Origin: Phytohabitans rumicis
GTDB taxonomy: Bacteria; Actinomycetota; Actinomycetes; Mycobacteriales; Micromonosporaceae
NCBI RefSeq assembly: GCF_011764445.1
Contig: NZ_BLPG01000001.1
Coordinates: 8,015,001 to 8,079,000, forward strand
Direction of reading: 5' to 3'
Length of the DNA: 64,000 bases
Shown: one piece after another, positions 24,970 to 34,146 of the stretch
How the letters are laid out: every line of letters starts with the position of its first letter
Numbering within the stretch: the first letter of the stretch is position 1
Notes under the pieces: model-generated
The model's database searches: none
Told to the model about the DNA's origin: nothing
Seen by the model: the letters and a program-made list of their open reading frames with translations, nothing else
Program-made: the position numbers and the translations under genes

Positions 24970-25355
24970 GCCCCGCCCCTTCCCCGCCCTTTCCCCGTCG
25001 ATCAAGGGCAAACGGTCGTACTTTGATCTCCGATCCACGACCGTTTGCCCTTGATCGACGCGAAATCCCTTGATCGACGCAACTCCCCATGAGTGGGGCG
25101 CCCCAGGGCCGGGTGGTTAAGGGAATCGGGTCCGTGTCGAGCGCTGATGTGACGCGGCCATCGCCCTCGACTTTGGTGACTGTGTCGAGAAGTTGCCCTC
25201 CCAGGGGCAACTGTTCGCCACGGTCGCGGCGTAGGTCGGCTCCGCGGTCGATCACATCACCGGCCCGGTGGGCGGACCCAGATCCAGCGGCCGGTTATAT
25301 CGGATACATCCGGGTGCAAGCCCGGCCCACCCTGGCCAAGTCGAAGCTGGTGGTA
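24970..25355. other. Intergenic region before the IS elements
   Basis: No convincing gene. It holds one copy of the GATCAAGGGC palindrome (24997-25080) and a short hairpin with arms AGTTGCCC (25191-25198) and GGGCAACT (25205-25212). A stretch near 25296-25315 reads YIGYIRVQ, reminiscent of the start of a serine recombinase but too short to call. With both insertion sequences removed, this frame would end LVVDLDE followed by a stop. Confidence 0.5.
24997..25080. repeat. GATCAAGGGC palindromic element, copy 1
   Basis: A perfect 23-base inverted repeat (24997-25019 and 25037-25059) with core GATCAAGGGCAAACGG, around a 17-base spacer containing TTTGATCTCCGATCC. A further half-site CTTGATCGACGC lies at 25069-25080. 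It follows the protease stop. Four related copies occur in this window, all between genes. Confidence 0.85.
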
Positions 25356-25361
25356 GATCTA
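25356..25361. repeat. First part of the split IS4 target duplication
   Basis: GATCTA at 25356-25361 is the left part of the duplicated target GATCTAGACG. Its remainder, TAGACG, lies at 26529-26534, beyond the IS630 element, with the shared TA being the IS630 target duplication. The intact second copy is at 28051-28060. Confidence 0.8.
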
Positions 25362-26528
25362 GAGAGCTTTCGGGGTCAGGGTGGGGATAGTCCGGTAGCG
25401 GTGAGGTAGCCGTCGATGATGCCTGCGCGGTATTGCATGCGTTTGAGGCGGTTCTTCACGGCTGCGGTTAGTGCGGTGGCGGTGGTGGCGGGAAGGTTGG
25501 CCAGGCTGCGTTTCATCGTGGACCAGACCTTCTCGACCGGGTTGAGTTCAGGGGCGTAGCCGGGCAGCAGGTAGACCCTCAGCCAGGGCCGGTCGGCGAT
25601 CAGTGCGCGCATCCGTGTGGACTTGTGTCCTGATAGCCGGTCCCAAACCAACACGATCGGCGCGGCGAGTTGTCGGTGGGCGGCGTCCAGCAGGTCGGCG
25701 AAGTCGGGTTCGCGGAAGCCCTTCGGGTCGCCTTTGCGGCCGCGGTAGGTGCGGGTGCGGTAGATCAGTCGGCTGGGGTGGCCGGGCCGGTAGCAGACCA
25801 GCCCGGCTATCGATACCCGGACGTTGCCTTTGGCGGTGACCTTGACGACCGGGGTGTGGCCGCGTGGGGCCCAGGTGGTCGCCTTGGCGGGGTGAAGAGT
25901 TTGGCCGGCTTCGTCGGCGAAACAGATCCAGGCGTTCAGCCTGCCCGCGAGTCTTTTACCGCTGGCCACTGATATCGGCGCCAGCGGGCGATGGCTTGCT
26001 CGTCCCGCTCGATCGCTCGCCGGGTCGGCAGTTGTGGGCTGAACCCGAGCCGCCGCATCGCTTCCCAGGTCGTGGTCACGCTGACCCGGACCTTGAACAT
26101 CAACCCGATCAACGCCGCGACCCGGGCCAAAGTCCAGCGCTGGTCCTCGCGGTAACCAGCCGCGGCCGGACCTAGTTCCAGCCGCGCCTTGAGCTTGGCC
26201 AACTGCGCGTCGGACAGTGTCGGGTCCGGGCCCGGCGCACCTTTGGACGCCAACGCCTGCACGCCACCGCCCTGCCAGACCCGCCGCCACTGGTACGCCG
26301 ACTTCTGCGACACCTCTAACCGTTTGGCGACCTCGACCGGCGCCACCCCTTGGGCGAACAGGTCCGCGGCCTGCCGGCGGACCTGCTCGCGCCGCACTCG
26401 CGCGGACTGGTTGACGCCGCCGCCATCGCCGTACCTCATACCCCCAAGCCAAGCGGACAAACCAGCAGAAAGCGATCACCCGCAAGAAGCATTGTGGACA
26501 GACAACAAACCCTAACCCGAAAGCTCTC
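25362..26528 (-). mobile_element. IS630-family insertion sequence
   Basis: A 1167-bp element flanked by TA dinucleotides (25360-25361 and 26529-26530), the target duplication of this family. Its terminal inverted repeats begin GAGAGCTTTCGGG at the left and end CCCGAAAGCTCTC at the right. It carries one two-frame transposase. It sits exactly inside the left copy of the 10-bp target duplication of the neighbouring IS4-family element, so it arrived later. Confidence 0.88.
25376..26460 (-). CDS. IS630 transposase, two overlapping frames joined by -1 frameshifting
   Basis: The upstream frame (26460-25936) encodes a winged-helix/homeodomain-like DNA-binding part (VAPVEVAKRLEVSQKSAYQW). The downstream frame encodes the DDE catalytic core: Asp in CFADEAGQ, Asp in LVWDRLSGHKS and Glu in PELNPVEKVWS. 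The frames overlap at an A-run (plus-strand TTTT 25954-25957). A -1 slip there fuses them into about 361 residues. Programmed frameshifting is normal in many IS630 elements, so the element may be active. Confidence 0.85.
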
Positions 26529-26534
26529 TAGACG

Positions 26535-28050
26535 CAATGCCGCTCAGTTAAGGGTCTGGCCGGGCGTTGTTGATGGGGCCGGGGTAGACGGGCAGCGAGG
26601 CTCCGGTAGACATGGCTGTCCTCACAAGACGGTCATGATCTGTAGGGAGCCTCGCTGTCCACGTATTTTGTCACCCGCCGGATGATCAAGGTCGCTGCGG
26701 GTGTGTTCGCCCCAGGGCACGTTGGGGAGTTGACGCAGCATGTGCCGTTCGAGATGGTCGATGCCGCGTTGGCGGAGGCCGGTCTGGGTAAGTCCCGTGT
26801 GCGTGAGGTACCAGCCCGGGTTGTGGTCTACCTGCTGTTAGCCGGCGCGTTGTTCGCCGAGGTGGGCTACCGGCAGGTCTGGGACAAGCTGGTAGCGGCC
26901 CTGGACGGTGTGCCGGTGGCGAACCCGACCTCGGGTGTGCTGGCCCAGGCCCGCCAACGCATGGGACCGGCTCCTTTGCGGGCCTTGTTCGACCTGGTGC
27001 GGGGACCGGGTCCGGCGCCGCGTACCCGTGGGCGGTGGTGGCGAGGGCTGCTGGTCTGCGCTATAGACGGGACCAGCGCGGCTGTCCCGGCCAGCGCGGC
27101 GAATCTGGCCGAGTACACCCCGCATCGCTGCAACCATGGCGGGTCGGGCTATCCGAAGCTGCGGCTGCTGGTGTTGGTGTGCTGCGGAACCCGGACCGTC
27201 ATCGACGCGATCTTCGGGCCCACCGGGGTGGGGGAGATGCCCTACGCCAAACGGTTGGTGGCCAGCCTGCGTCCGTCGATGGTCGTGCTGTTGGACCGGG
27301 CCTTTGGGGCGGCGGACCTGATCGAGGCGATCGCGCAGGCCAGGGCATACCTGGTGGTGCGGGTCAAGGACAACCGGAAACTGCCGGTGATACAGCGGCT
27401 GCCGGACGGCTCATACCTATCGGTGATCGGCCAACTGCGGGTCCGCGTGGTGGAGTGTCAAATCCACGTGCAGACCACGGCCGGGCGTGCCACGACCATG
27501 TACCGCCTCGTCACCACGCTGATTGAGCACCACCACTATCCGGCGTTCGACCTGGTCCGGCTCTACCACGAACGGTGGGAGGTCGAAACAGCGTTCCTGG
27601 AACTGAAATCGACGATCCTGGGCGGGCGGGTACTACGAGCCAGGACCCCGGCCGGGGTCCGCCAGGAGGTCTACGCCCTGCTGGTGACCTACCAGGCCAT
27701 CCGCCTGGCCATGGCCGACGCCACCGACACCCAGCCCGACCTTGACCCCGACCGGGCCTGCTTCACTACCGCCTTGAGCGCGGCGCGTGACCTGGTCGTG
27801 CAGGCGGCGAACGCCATCACCGGCGCGGTGATCGACCTGGTCGGCGCGATCGGCCGGCGAGTCCTAGCCAACCTCATGCCCGAGCGTCGGACCAGGCGCG
27901 CCCCGCGGATCGTCAAACGAGCGATCTCCAAGTACAACGCCAAAGGCCCCAACATCGACCGGAAGACCTACCAGGCCACGATCAGCATCGACATCCTCGT
28001 GCCCCAGAGCCCTTGACGACGCCACACCACGCCTTAACTGAGCGGCATTG
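26535..28050 (+). mobile_element. IS4-family insertion sequence
   Basis: A 1516-bp element with 19-bp perfect inverted repeats: 26535-26553 beginning CAATGCCGCTCAGTTAAGG, and its complement at 28032-28050. The 10-bp target duplication GATCTAGACG lies directly after the right end (28051-28060); the left copy is split by the IS630 insertion. The length and the 10-bp duplication fit the IS4 family. About 130 noncoding bases precede the transposase. Confidence 0.9.
26682..28016 (+). CDS. IS4-family transposase
   Basis: A 444-residue transposase. An N-terminal IS4 helical domain (residues 1-100, ending NPTSGVLAQARQRMG) precedes the RNase H-like DDE core: first Asp in CAIDGTSAAV, second Asp in VLLDRAFGAADL, and the YREK-type motif YHERWEVETAFLELKS with the catalytic Glu. 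The frame is complete and the length usual, so the element looks intact. Confidence 0.92.
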   Translation: MIKVAAGVFAPGHVGELTQHVPFEMVDAALAEAGLGKSRVREVPARVVVYLLLAGALFAEVGYRQVWDKLVAALDGVPVANPTSGVLAQARQRMGPAPLRALFDLVRGPGPAPRTRGRWWRGLLVCAIDGTSAAVPASAANLAEYTPHRCNHGGSGYPKLRLLVLVCCGTRTVIDAIFGPTGVGEMPYAKRLVASLRPSMVVLLDRAFGAADLIEAIAQARAYLVVRVKDNRKLPVIQRLPDGSYLSVIGQLRVRVVECQIHVQTTAGRATTMYRLVTTLIEHHHYPAFDLVRLYHERWEVETAFLELKSTILGGRVLRARTPAGVRQEVYALLVTYQAIRLAMADATDTQPDLDPDRACFTTALSAARDLVVQAANAITGAVIDLVGAIGRRVLANLMPERRTRRAPRIVKRAISKYNAKGPNIDRKTYQATISIDILVPQSP

Positions 28051-28060
28051 GATCTAGACG
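28051..28060. repeat. Right copy of the IS4 target duplication
   Basis: GATCTAGACG immediately abuts the right inverted repeat of the IS4-family element and matches the split left copy at 25356-25361 plus 26531-26534. Confidence 0.85.
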
Positions 28061-28077
28061 AGTGACCCGGCTCCTGC

Positions 28078-28137
28078 GGTGATCATGAGGTTGGCGTTGG
28101 GGAGAGCGCTTGCCCTGACGCTAACCTCATGATCACC
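28078..28137. repeat. Long hairpin downstream of the IS pair
   Basis: Arms of 20 bases, GGTGATCATGAGGTTGGCGT (28078-28097) and its complement (28118-28137), pair at 19 of 20 positions around a 20-base loop. It lies between the IS4 element and the HipA-like gene. It could be a transcription terminator, the remains of a small palindromic mobile repeat or a structured leader. I cannot decide. Confidence 0.6.
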
Positions 28138-28202
28138 ACGGCGATCGGGCTACCGTCCGCGTGCGGGCCCAAGCGGGGCGCCCTACTCTAGACTCGGCGT
28201 TT

Positions 28203-29048
28203 GTGCTGCGTACTGTGTCGGCGACGCGTTATGTCACGCCGTTCCGCGAGGGTGGTTCGCTGCCGGGGTTGATGGAGGCGGACGACCTGGGCAGCTATGT
28301 GGTGAAGTTTCACGGCGCCGGGCAGGGCCGCAAGACGCTGGTGGCGGAGGTGATCAGCGGCGGCCTGGCTCGGGCGCTGGGGCTGCCGGTGCCGGAGCTG
28401 GTCGCGATCGAGGTCGACCCGGTCCTCGGGCGGGCGGAGCCGGACCAGGAGGTGCAGGATCTGCTGCGGGCCAGCGGCGGGCTGAACCTCGGCATGGACT
28501 ACCTGCCCGGGGCGCTGGACTTCGACCCGGCGGCATTTGGTGTGGACGCGTCGCTGGCCGGCCGGGTGCTGTGGTTCGACGCGCTGGTGGGCAACGTGGA
28601 CCGCTCCTGGCGCAATCCGAACATGCTGCAGTGGCACGGGCGGGCGTACCTGATCGACCACGGGGCCACGTTGACGTTCCACCACCACTGGCCGGGCGCG
28701 GCGGCCGCCGTGACCCGCGAGTACGACGCGAAGGACCACGTGCTGGTCGAGTTCGGGCCGCTGGTCGAGGCGGCGGACGCGGACCTCGCCCCGATGGTCA
28801 CGCCGGACCTGGTGCGGGACACCGTCGCACGGGTGCCGGACGTGTGGCTGGCCGACGAGCCCGGGTTCGACGGCCCGGATCAGGTGCGCGAGGCGTACGG
28901 CGAGCAGCTGACCGCGCGGCTGCGGGCCCGCCCGCGGTGGCTGCCCGCGCTGGTGTCTGCCGCGGCGGCCAAAGGCGGCGACCGGCAGGCGCCGTCCCGG
29001 CCGGGCGGAAACCGGCCCAGCTGGCTGACCGGAAGGACGGCCCGGTGA
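28203..29048 (+). CDS. HipA-family kinase-like protein
   Basis: About 281 residues from the GTG at 28203; an upstream GTG at 28161 would add 14 residues. It resembles the HipA-like kinase domain found beside DUF3037 proteins. The ATP-site lysine is probable in GSYVVKFHGAGQGRK, and the catalytic and metal-binding segments are DALVGNVDRSWRNPNMLQW and YLIDHGATLTFHH. No HipB-like antitoxin is adjacent. The next gene overlaps the stop by four bases (GTGA), so the pair is translated together. Target unknown. Confidence 0.8.
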   Translation: MLRTVSATRYVTPFREGGSLPGLMEADDLGSYVVKFHGAGQGRKTLVAEVISGGLARALGLPVPELVAIEVDPVLGRAEPDQEVQDLLRASGGLNLGMDYLPGALDFDPAAFGVDASLAGRVLWFDALVGNVDRSWRNPNMLQWHGRAYLIDHGATLTFHHHWPGAAAAVTREYDAKDHVLVEFGPLVEAADADLAPMVTPDLVRDTVARVPDVWLADEPGFDGPDQVREAYGEQLTARLRARPRWLPALVSAAAAKGGDRQAPSRPGGNRPSWLTGRTAR

Positions 29049-29464
29049 CCGCGCGCCGCCACCCGTTCGAGTACGCGGTGCTCCGGATCGTGCCCCGGCC
29101 CGAGCGCGGCGAGGCGATCAACGCCGGCGTGCTGGTGTACTGCCGCGCCCTGGACTACCTGGGGGCCCGGGTGCACCTCGACGCGGCCCGGCTGCGCGCG
29201 CTGGATCCGGCGGCGGATCCGGCCGCGATCGAGCGCGCCCTCGGATCGGTCGTCAACGTCTGTGCCGCGGCCCCGGAGGCCGGCCCGGCCGGCCGGGAGG
29301 ACCCGGGGCGGCGCTTTCGCTGGCTGGTCGCCCCGCGCAGCACGGTCGTGCAGCCGGGCCCGGTGCACACCGGGCTGACCAGCGACCCCGACGCGGACGC
29401 CGACCGCCTGCTGCGCCTGCTGGTCCTGCCGGTCACGCCGGGCGCCTCCCGTACTGGAGGATGA
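29045..29464 (+). CDS. DUF3037 protein
   Basis: A 139-residue protein with the family's N-terminal signature FEYAVLRIVPRPERGEAINA, followed by a charged helical middle and WLVAPRSTVVQPGPVHTGLT. DUF3037 genes often sit next to HipA-like kinase genes, as here. The function of the pair is not established. The GTG start overlaps the kinase stop. The last 32 bases overlap the convergent gene at 29433. Confidence 0.82.
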   Translation: MTARRHPFEYAVLRIVPRPERGEAINAGVLVYCRALDYLGARVHLDAARLRALDPAADPAAIERALGSVVNVCAAAPEAGPAGREDPGRRFRWLVAPRSTVVQPGPVHTGLTSDPDADADRLLRLLVLPVTPGASRTGG

Positions 29465-29951
29465 CGTCCTTCATGGAGCCCATCCCGTAGCGGTCCACGT
29501 CGCTGGACATCGCGGCCACCTCGTCCAGGATCGGGCCGACGTCGATGCCGGCCGTCATGGCCCGCTCGCACATGTCCTGTAGTGCCAGGATCTCGTCGCG
29601 GGTGTCCGCACCCTGGTCCCGGGCGGACATGTGGATGAGGCGGGCGCGGAAGTCCTCCGCCGTGTGCCACTGCCGGGGCAGGTGCACCGCCCACCGAAAC
29701 GACTTGTACCGGTCGAACAGCCGCCGGATCGCGGCGCGGACCGCGTCGTCGCCGCCGGCGTACCCGCTGATGATCGCGCGTAGGACGGCCTCGGCCTGGT
29801 CGGCGACGCCGAGCCGCGCGAGGTCCGCCTCGATACGGGCGCCGATATTCTGGAACGCGTCGCGGTCCGTGATGTCGACGGGCCTGGTCGCCACCGGCCG
29901 GTAGATGGCGTCCAGCCGAGCCATTTCGCGCTCGAGGTCGGTGAGGTCCAT
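29433..29951 (-). CDS. Conserved hypothetical protein, helical
   Basis: A 172-residue, soluble, charged, mostly helical protein starting MDLTDLEREMARLDAIYRP. I do not recognise a domain. A short region reads YKSFRWAVHLPRQWHTAEDF. It converges on the DUF3037 gene, overlapping its end, and its ATG is 24 bases from the divergent start at 29976, so the two probably share a compact promoter region. Confidence 0.6.
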   Translation of the reverse strand: MDLTDLEREMARLDAIYRPVATRPVDITDRDAFQNIGARIEADLARLGVADQAEAVLRAIISGYAGGDDAVRAAIRRLFDRYKSFRWAVHLPRQWHTAEDFRARLIHMSARDQGADTRDEILALQDMCERAMTAGIDVGPILDEVAAMSSDVDRYGMGSMKDVILQYGRRPA

Positions 29952-29975
29952 GTGTCCTTTGTAGTATGCGGGTCC

Positions 29976-32106
29976 ATGACGTTGCTGCGGGGGTTCGAAG
30001 ACAACGAATACTGGCCGGAGTACGGCACGTTCCTGGTCCGGGACAGCGTTCCACATGAGACGGTGCGGCCGCGGGTGGATCCGTTGCTCGCGGAGTACGC
30101 GGTCGACAGCCAGCCGTGCGGGTCGGTGGCCCGTGGCGGTGACGGGTGGCTCGACGGAACAGCCACCGACCGGCACCACGCGGTGCGGCTGGAGCTGCAC
30201 GACGGCCCGCCCGGGCCGGACGCCGGCGACTGGGCCGAGGTGGTCGAGACCCCGATGGTCAGCGGCGGCGCCGTCGGGCTGACGATGGTCACCGGCGGTC
30301 CGGGCCGGGATCCGTTCCGGCTCGGCGGGCCCGGCCTCTACCGGGTACGGTTCGCGCGCCGGCTCGCCGACGAGGGCGACGAGTACCGGCTCCAGTTCTG
30401 GCCGGTCGACGCGCCGCCCGAGCCGCCGCGGTGGGTCAAGCGCAGCGCTGCGCTGGTCGAGAAGGGCAACCCTGGATGGCGTGAGGCGCTCGGCTCGCCG
30501 GCCATGGACCTGCACGCCGTGGTGTACGCCGCGGCGAGCGAGAGTTCGGCGTCCACTGAGGACATCGTGGCGTGGGCGGTGGAGCATCGGCGGTCGGCGT
30601 CATGGCTGGACGAGCCGTCGCCGGACGACCTCTCCGAAATCGCCGGTCAGCTTGGCGTCGCCGCGCCGGTCACCCGTGGCGACCTGCTGCCACTGCTGGT
30701 CGCCGCCGGGCTGCTGGCCGCCGAGGGCGATCCGCCCCGGTACCGGGTGACGACCCCGCCGCGGCCGGCCTGGGAGGCGCTGCGCCTGCCGGCGGAGCGG
30801 GTCAAGACCATGCGCCACCAGGACGCCCGCAGCCGGTACTGCGCCGCCGCCTCCGACCTGGTCGCGCTGGTGCTGTGGGCGGGGAGGGCCGCACCACGGT
30901 CACCGTCGGCTGGCTCGCCGACCGGCTCGGCACCTCACCCGCCGTCGTGCGCGACATCATCGGGTACGCCGTGTCCGTCCGGTTGTTCGAGCCGGTGGAA
31001 CCGCCGGACGCCGCGGACGTCGAGGTGGCCCTGGTGGTCCGGTCGCGCGAGCCGCGGCGGGAGACGCCGCCACCGCCGATGCCGAAGCCGGCCACGATGC
31101 CCCGCCGTCACGTCCGGCCCGGGCGACCGAGGCCGGCCGCGACGTGCGGATCATCCAGCGGCTCGCCACCCGGGCGGCGTCGGCGCACCGGGATCGGACG
31201 CCACCGCCACCGCCGCCGGCCGGTGCACCGCCGCGCGCGGGCGTGGTCGGGTACGGCGGCCAGCTGATCGTCTGGCGGGACGGCGCGCCGGTCGTCCTCG
31301 CCCGGTGGCCGGGGGTCCAGGTCAGCCAGGCACTGCAGACCCGGGTCGGCACCGTGCTGATCGGCGGCGGCCAGACCGCCCTCGTACGCCCCGACGGTGA
31401 CCTGCGACTGCTGGCCTCGAATACGCACTACCGCGCCGCGGTCGACCCGGCGGGCGGCCTGCTCGCCTTCGTCGAGTCGCACGTCGGCCGGCGCTCGTGG
31501 GCCCGGTTGCACCTGATCGACCTCGCCAACGGCGACCGGACCACGATGCCGACGGCCGAGGAGCACGAGTTCCTCGGCGTCATCGGGGTGTACGACGGCG
31601 TTGTCCACGTCCGCGGCGACCACATGGCCGAGCGGACCTGGCGGTGGCGACCCGGCACCGACCCGGAGCCGCTGCCGTACGCGGTGCGCCACGTCGACGC
31701 GTACACCGGAATGTTGCTGGCCGACGACGGCGAACCCGGCCGGATGCTCATCGACGCCGCGGGTGGGATCCGGCGGGTCGCCGCCGGTCCGCGGACGCTG
31801 CTGGCGCCGGGCGCCGGGCATTTCTACTCCTGGACGCAGCGGCCGACGGCGCTGGCACTCGTGCCGGTCGGCGCGCCGGCGGAGGTCGTCACGGTCGCGC
31901 TGCCGGATGGCAGCGACACCGGCAACGCCGCCTACCGCGGACCGGCCTGGGAAGACCCGCACCACGTGCTGGTCCCGGCCGAGCACGGCCGCAACCGGCT
32001 CGGCGTGCCGCTGGTCCGGGTCGACGTGCGCACCGGCGCCGTCGAGGGCATCGCCCTGCCCGCCGAGGCGACCCACCGCCCCCTGCTCGTCGAGCCGCTC
32101 CCGTAG
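29976..32106 (+). CDS. Unknown two-part protein, helical N terminus plus beta-rich C terminus (two frame breaks)
   Basis: About 710 residues if two single bases are restored: one G in GGGG at 30881-30884 and one C in CCCC at 31100-31103. The joined text runs LVLWAGEGRTTVTVGWLADRL-like, then through PSRPARATEAGRDVRIIQRLAT. The N-terminal part includes a winged-helix-like stretch (VGWLADRLGTSPAVVRDIIG). The C-terminal 320 residues contain repeated strands with GQLIVWRDGAPVVLARW, as in a beta-propeller. I recognise no family. The start is the ATG at 29976. Both breaks lie in G/C runs, so the gene is probably intact. Confidence 0.55.
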
Positions 32107-32121
32107 GGCTTGAGCGGCCCC

Positions 32122-32910
32122 TCAGCGAAACTGCTTGCCGATCAGGGCGAGCAGGGTGTCGTGCGTCGGCTGATCCGCCGACACGAGCAGGCCGTCCGCG
32201 CCCGCCTCGACGGGCTGGCCACGCAGGCCGGTCACCACGCAGCCGGCGGCCCGGCACACCGCGACGGCGCTGGCGAAGTGCACGTTGTCGCGTATGTCGC
32301 TGTCGGCGACGTACGCGGCCCGCCGGCCGGCCGCGACCCACAGCAGCGCCAGCGACGTGGACGTCACCCGGGCCCCGAACTGTTGCGTGAACGCCAAATC
32401 GCTGAGCAGCCGGACGGCCCGGAAGCCCGGCCCGTTGGCGAACGGCGGTTCGAGGTTGATGTCGACCAGGCGTACGTCCGGTGTGGGGGTGAGCGGCCGG
32501 TCGGCGCCGTCGTGGCGCAGGAGCGCCTGGTCGCCGTCGGTCCAGAAGACCTCCCCGGTGAACGGGGCGGCCGACGCCGCGGCGGTGACGCCCGCGCCGG
32601 TACGCAGGGCGACGTTGACCGCGACCAGCGGGGTCCGCGCGGCGAAGTTGAGGGTGCCGCACAGCGGATCGACCAGCCACACGCGGTCGGCCGCGGGGTC
32701 GCCGGTGCGGCCGGACTCCTCACCCAGCACGGCGTCGTCCGGCCGGGCGGCCCGCAACACGTCGAGGATGGCCTTCTCGGCTTCGAGGTCGGCGACCGTG
32801 GCGAAGTCGTTGCCGACCTTGGCGTACCGCTCCAGGGGCCGGCCGAAGTGGGCGCGCACCACGGCGGCGCCCGCTTCCGCCGCCGTGATCGCGAGTTGCG
32901 CGTCAGACAT
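32122..32910 (-). CDS. Inositol monophosphatase-family protein with altered metal site
   Basis: A 262-residue protein of the FIG superfamily. Motif GEESG (metal-ligand Glu) is present, but the key DPLDGT motif reads DPLCGTLNF: the second metal-binding Asp is Cys. The C-terminal WDxxAG motif is also absent, the region reading DNVHFASAVAV. It may use a different metal arrangement or be non-catalytic. Its start overlaps the DUF418 stop by eight bases, so the two are co-transcribed. Confidence 0.82.
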   Translation of the reverse strand: MSDAQLAITAAEAGAAVVRAHFGRPLERYAKVGNDFATVADLEAEKAILDVLRAARPDDAVLGEESGRTGDPAADRVWLVDPLCGTLNFAARTPLVAVNVALRTGAGVTAAASAAPFTGEVFWTDGDQALLRHDGADRPLTPTPDVRLVDINLEPPFANGPGFRAVRLLSDLAFTQQFGARVTSTSLALLWVAAGRRAAYVADSDIRDNVHFASAVAVCRAAGCVVTGLRGQPVEAGADGLLVSADQPTHDTLLALIGKQFR

Positions 32911-34132
32911 TCCTTGATCCTATGGGCCGGTACGTCAACCGGCGCAGCACCCGCTCGGCCGGCCCCCGGTAGCCCCGCTCGTCCATGGCCCGCGCGGCGA
33001 GCACCGACACCGCCCACACGGTCACGGCGGCGGCGACCGCGATGTACGTGGAGCCACCCAGGTCGAGGGCGAACGGCATGAAGATGGCGGTCCAGGCCAC
33101 CGACTGGAACAGGTACCCGCTCAGCGACCGCTGGCCCAGCGCGGCGACGGCGCTCACCACCGGCCGCCGCCGCCCGGCGGAGAACCGCAGCGCGAGCAGG
33201 CCGAAGAGCGCGACGTACCCCGGGCCGCCGTATTCGCCGCTGATGGCGTGCAGGTAGGTGACCGCGTCGAGGGTGTCCGGATCGACCCGCACCACGCCGG
33301 CGGCGACCAGCGCGTACGGCAGGGCGCCGAGCAGGGTGATGGCGAGGCAGCCGATGGCGGTGCGGCGCAGCAGGACGCGGTGCGCCGCCGGGTCCTCCAG
33401 GATGCGGCGGCGGCCGGCCCAGATGCCCAGCCAGACGATGAAGATGAACGGCACCACCGTGGCCGTGTGCGCCGGCCACTCCGCGAGCCGGTCCAGCACC
33501 CCTTGCCCGTACGACGTCGCGGCCAGCGACGGGTTGGGCGTGTTGACGAGAACCGCGTGGCCGCCCTCGGCCTGGGTGGCCACCATCGCGACGACGACGG
33601 CGAGGTAGCCGGTCATCAGCGCCCACAGCCACACGACGATCCGGTGGAAGCGGTCCCCGCGGCGCAGCAGGAGGAGCGTGGCGATGATCCCGACGATGCC
33701 GTACGCGCCGAGGAAGTCCCCGAAGTACAGCAGCGTGGCGTGGACGAGGCCGAAGGCGATGAGCCAGGCGTTGCGGCGCAACAGGATCCGGCGCGCGCTG
33801 GCCCCGGTGGCCTCGGTACGCCGGGCGAGCTGCACCAGCCCGTACCCGAACATCACCGCGAACACCGGGTAGGCCCGGCTGTCCACAAAGGTGACCATGA
33901 AGAAGTTGACCAACCGGTGGAGGCCGTGCGGCGTACCGTCGATGCCGGGCTGGCCGGCGAAGGCGAAGTTGGCCGCGTTGGCGAGCGCGATGAACAGCAG
34001 CATGGCGCCGCGAGCGAGGTCGGGGGCGAGCGCCCGGCCGGCGCGGGGACGGGCCCCGCGGTGGGTTTCGTAGCCGCAGTAATTGTCATGAGCCCAGGCT
34101 CGCCGGCAACGGCGGTGAAGTCCCTGGGCCAA
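32903..34132 (-). CDS. DUF418 multi-pass membrane protein (start uncertain)
   Basis: About 395-409 residues with roughly ten hydrophobic segments and the DUF418 C-terminal region (LGQRSLSGYLFQSVAW). The family usually begins just before a segment like RALAPDLARGAMLLFIALAN. As given, the frame starts with an odd Arg/His-rich leader. The natural ATG at 34089 (MTITAATKP) is out of frame, but one extra base in the run at 34054-34057 would join it, giving 395 residues. Function unknown; members are thought to act in membrane transport. Confidence 0.78.
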   Translation of the reverse strand: MAQGLHRRCRRAWAHDNYCGYETHRGARPRAGRALAPDLARGAMLLFIALANAANFAFAGQPGIDGTPHGLHRLVNFFMVTFVDSRAYPVFAVMFGYGLVQLARRTEATGASARRILLRRNAWLIAFGLVHATLLYFGDFLGAYGIVGIIATLLLLRRGDRFHRIVVWLWALMTGYLAVVVAMVATQAEGGHAVLVNTPNPSLAATSYGQGVLDRLAEWPAHTATVVPFIFIVWLGIWAGRRRILEDPAAHRVLLRRTAIGCLAITLLGALPYALVAAGVVRVDPDTLDAVTYLHAISGEYGGPGYVALFGLLALRFSAGRRRPVVSAVAALGQRSLSGYLFQSVAWTAIFMPFALDLGGSTYIAVAAAVTVWAVSVLAARAMDERGYRGPAERVLRRLTYRPIGSRNV

Positions 34133-34146
34133 GACCCCGTATTCGG

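Noticed and set aside
25296-25360. Possible serine recombinase remnant (YIGYIRVQ)
   Set aside because: Fewer than ten residues match, and no catalytic region follows even after removing both insertion sequences.
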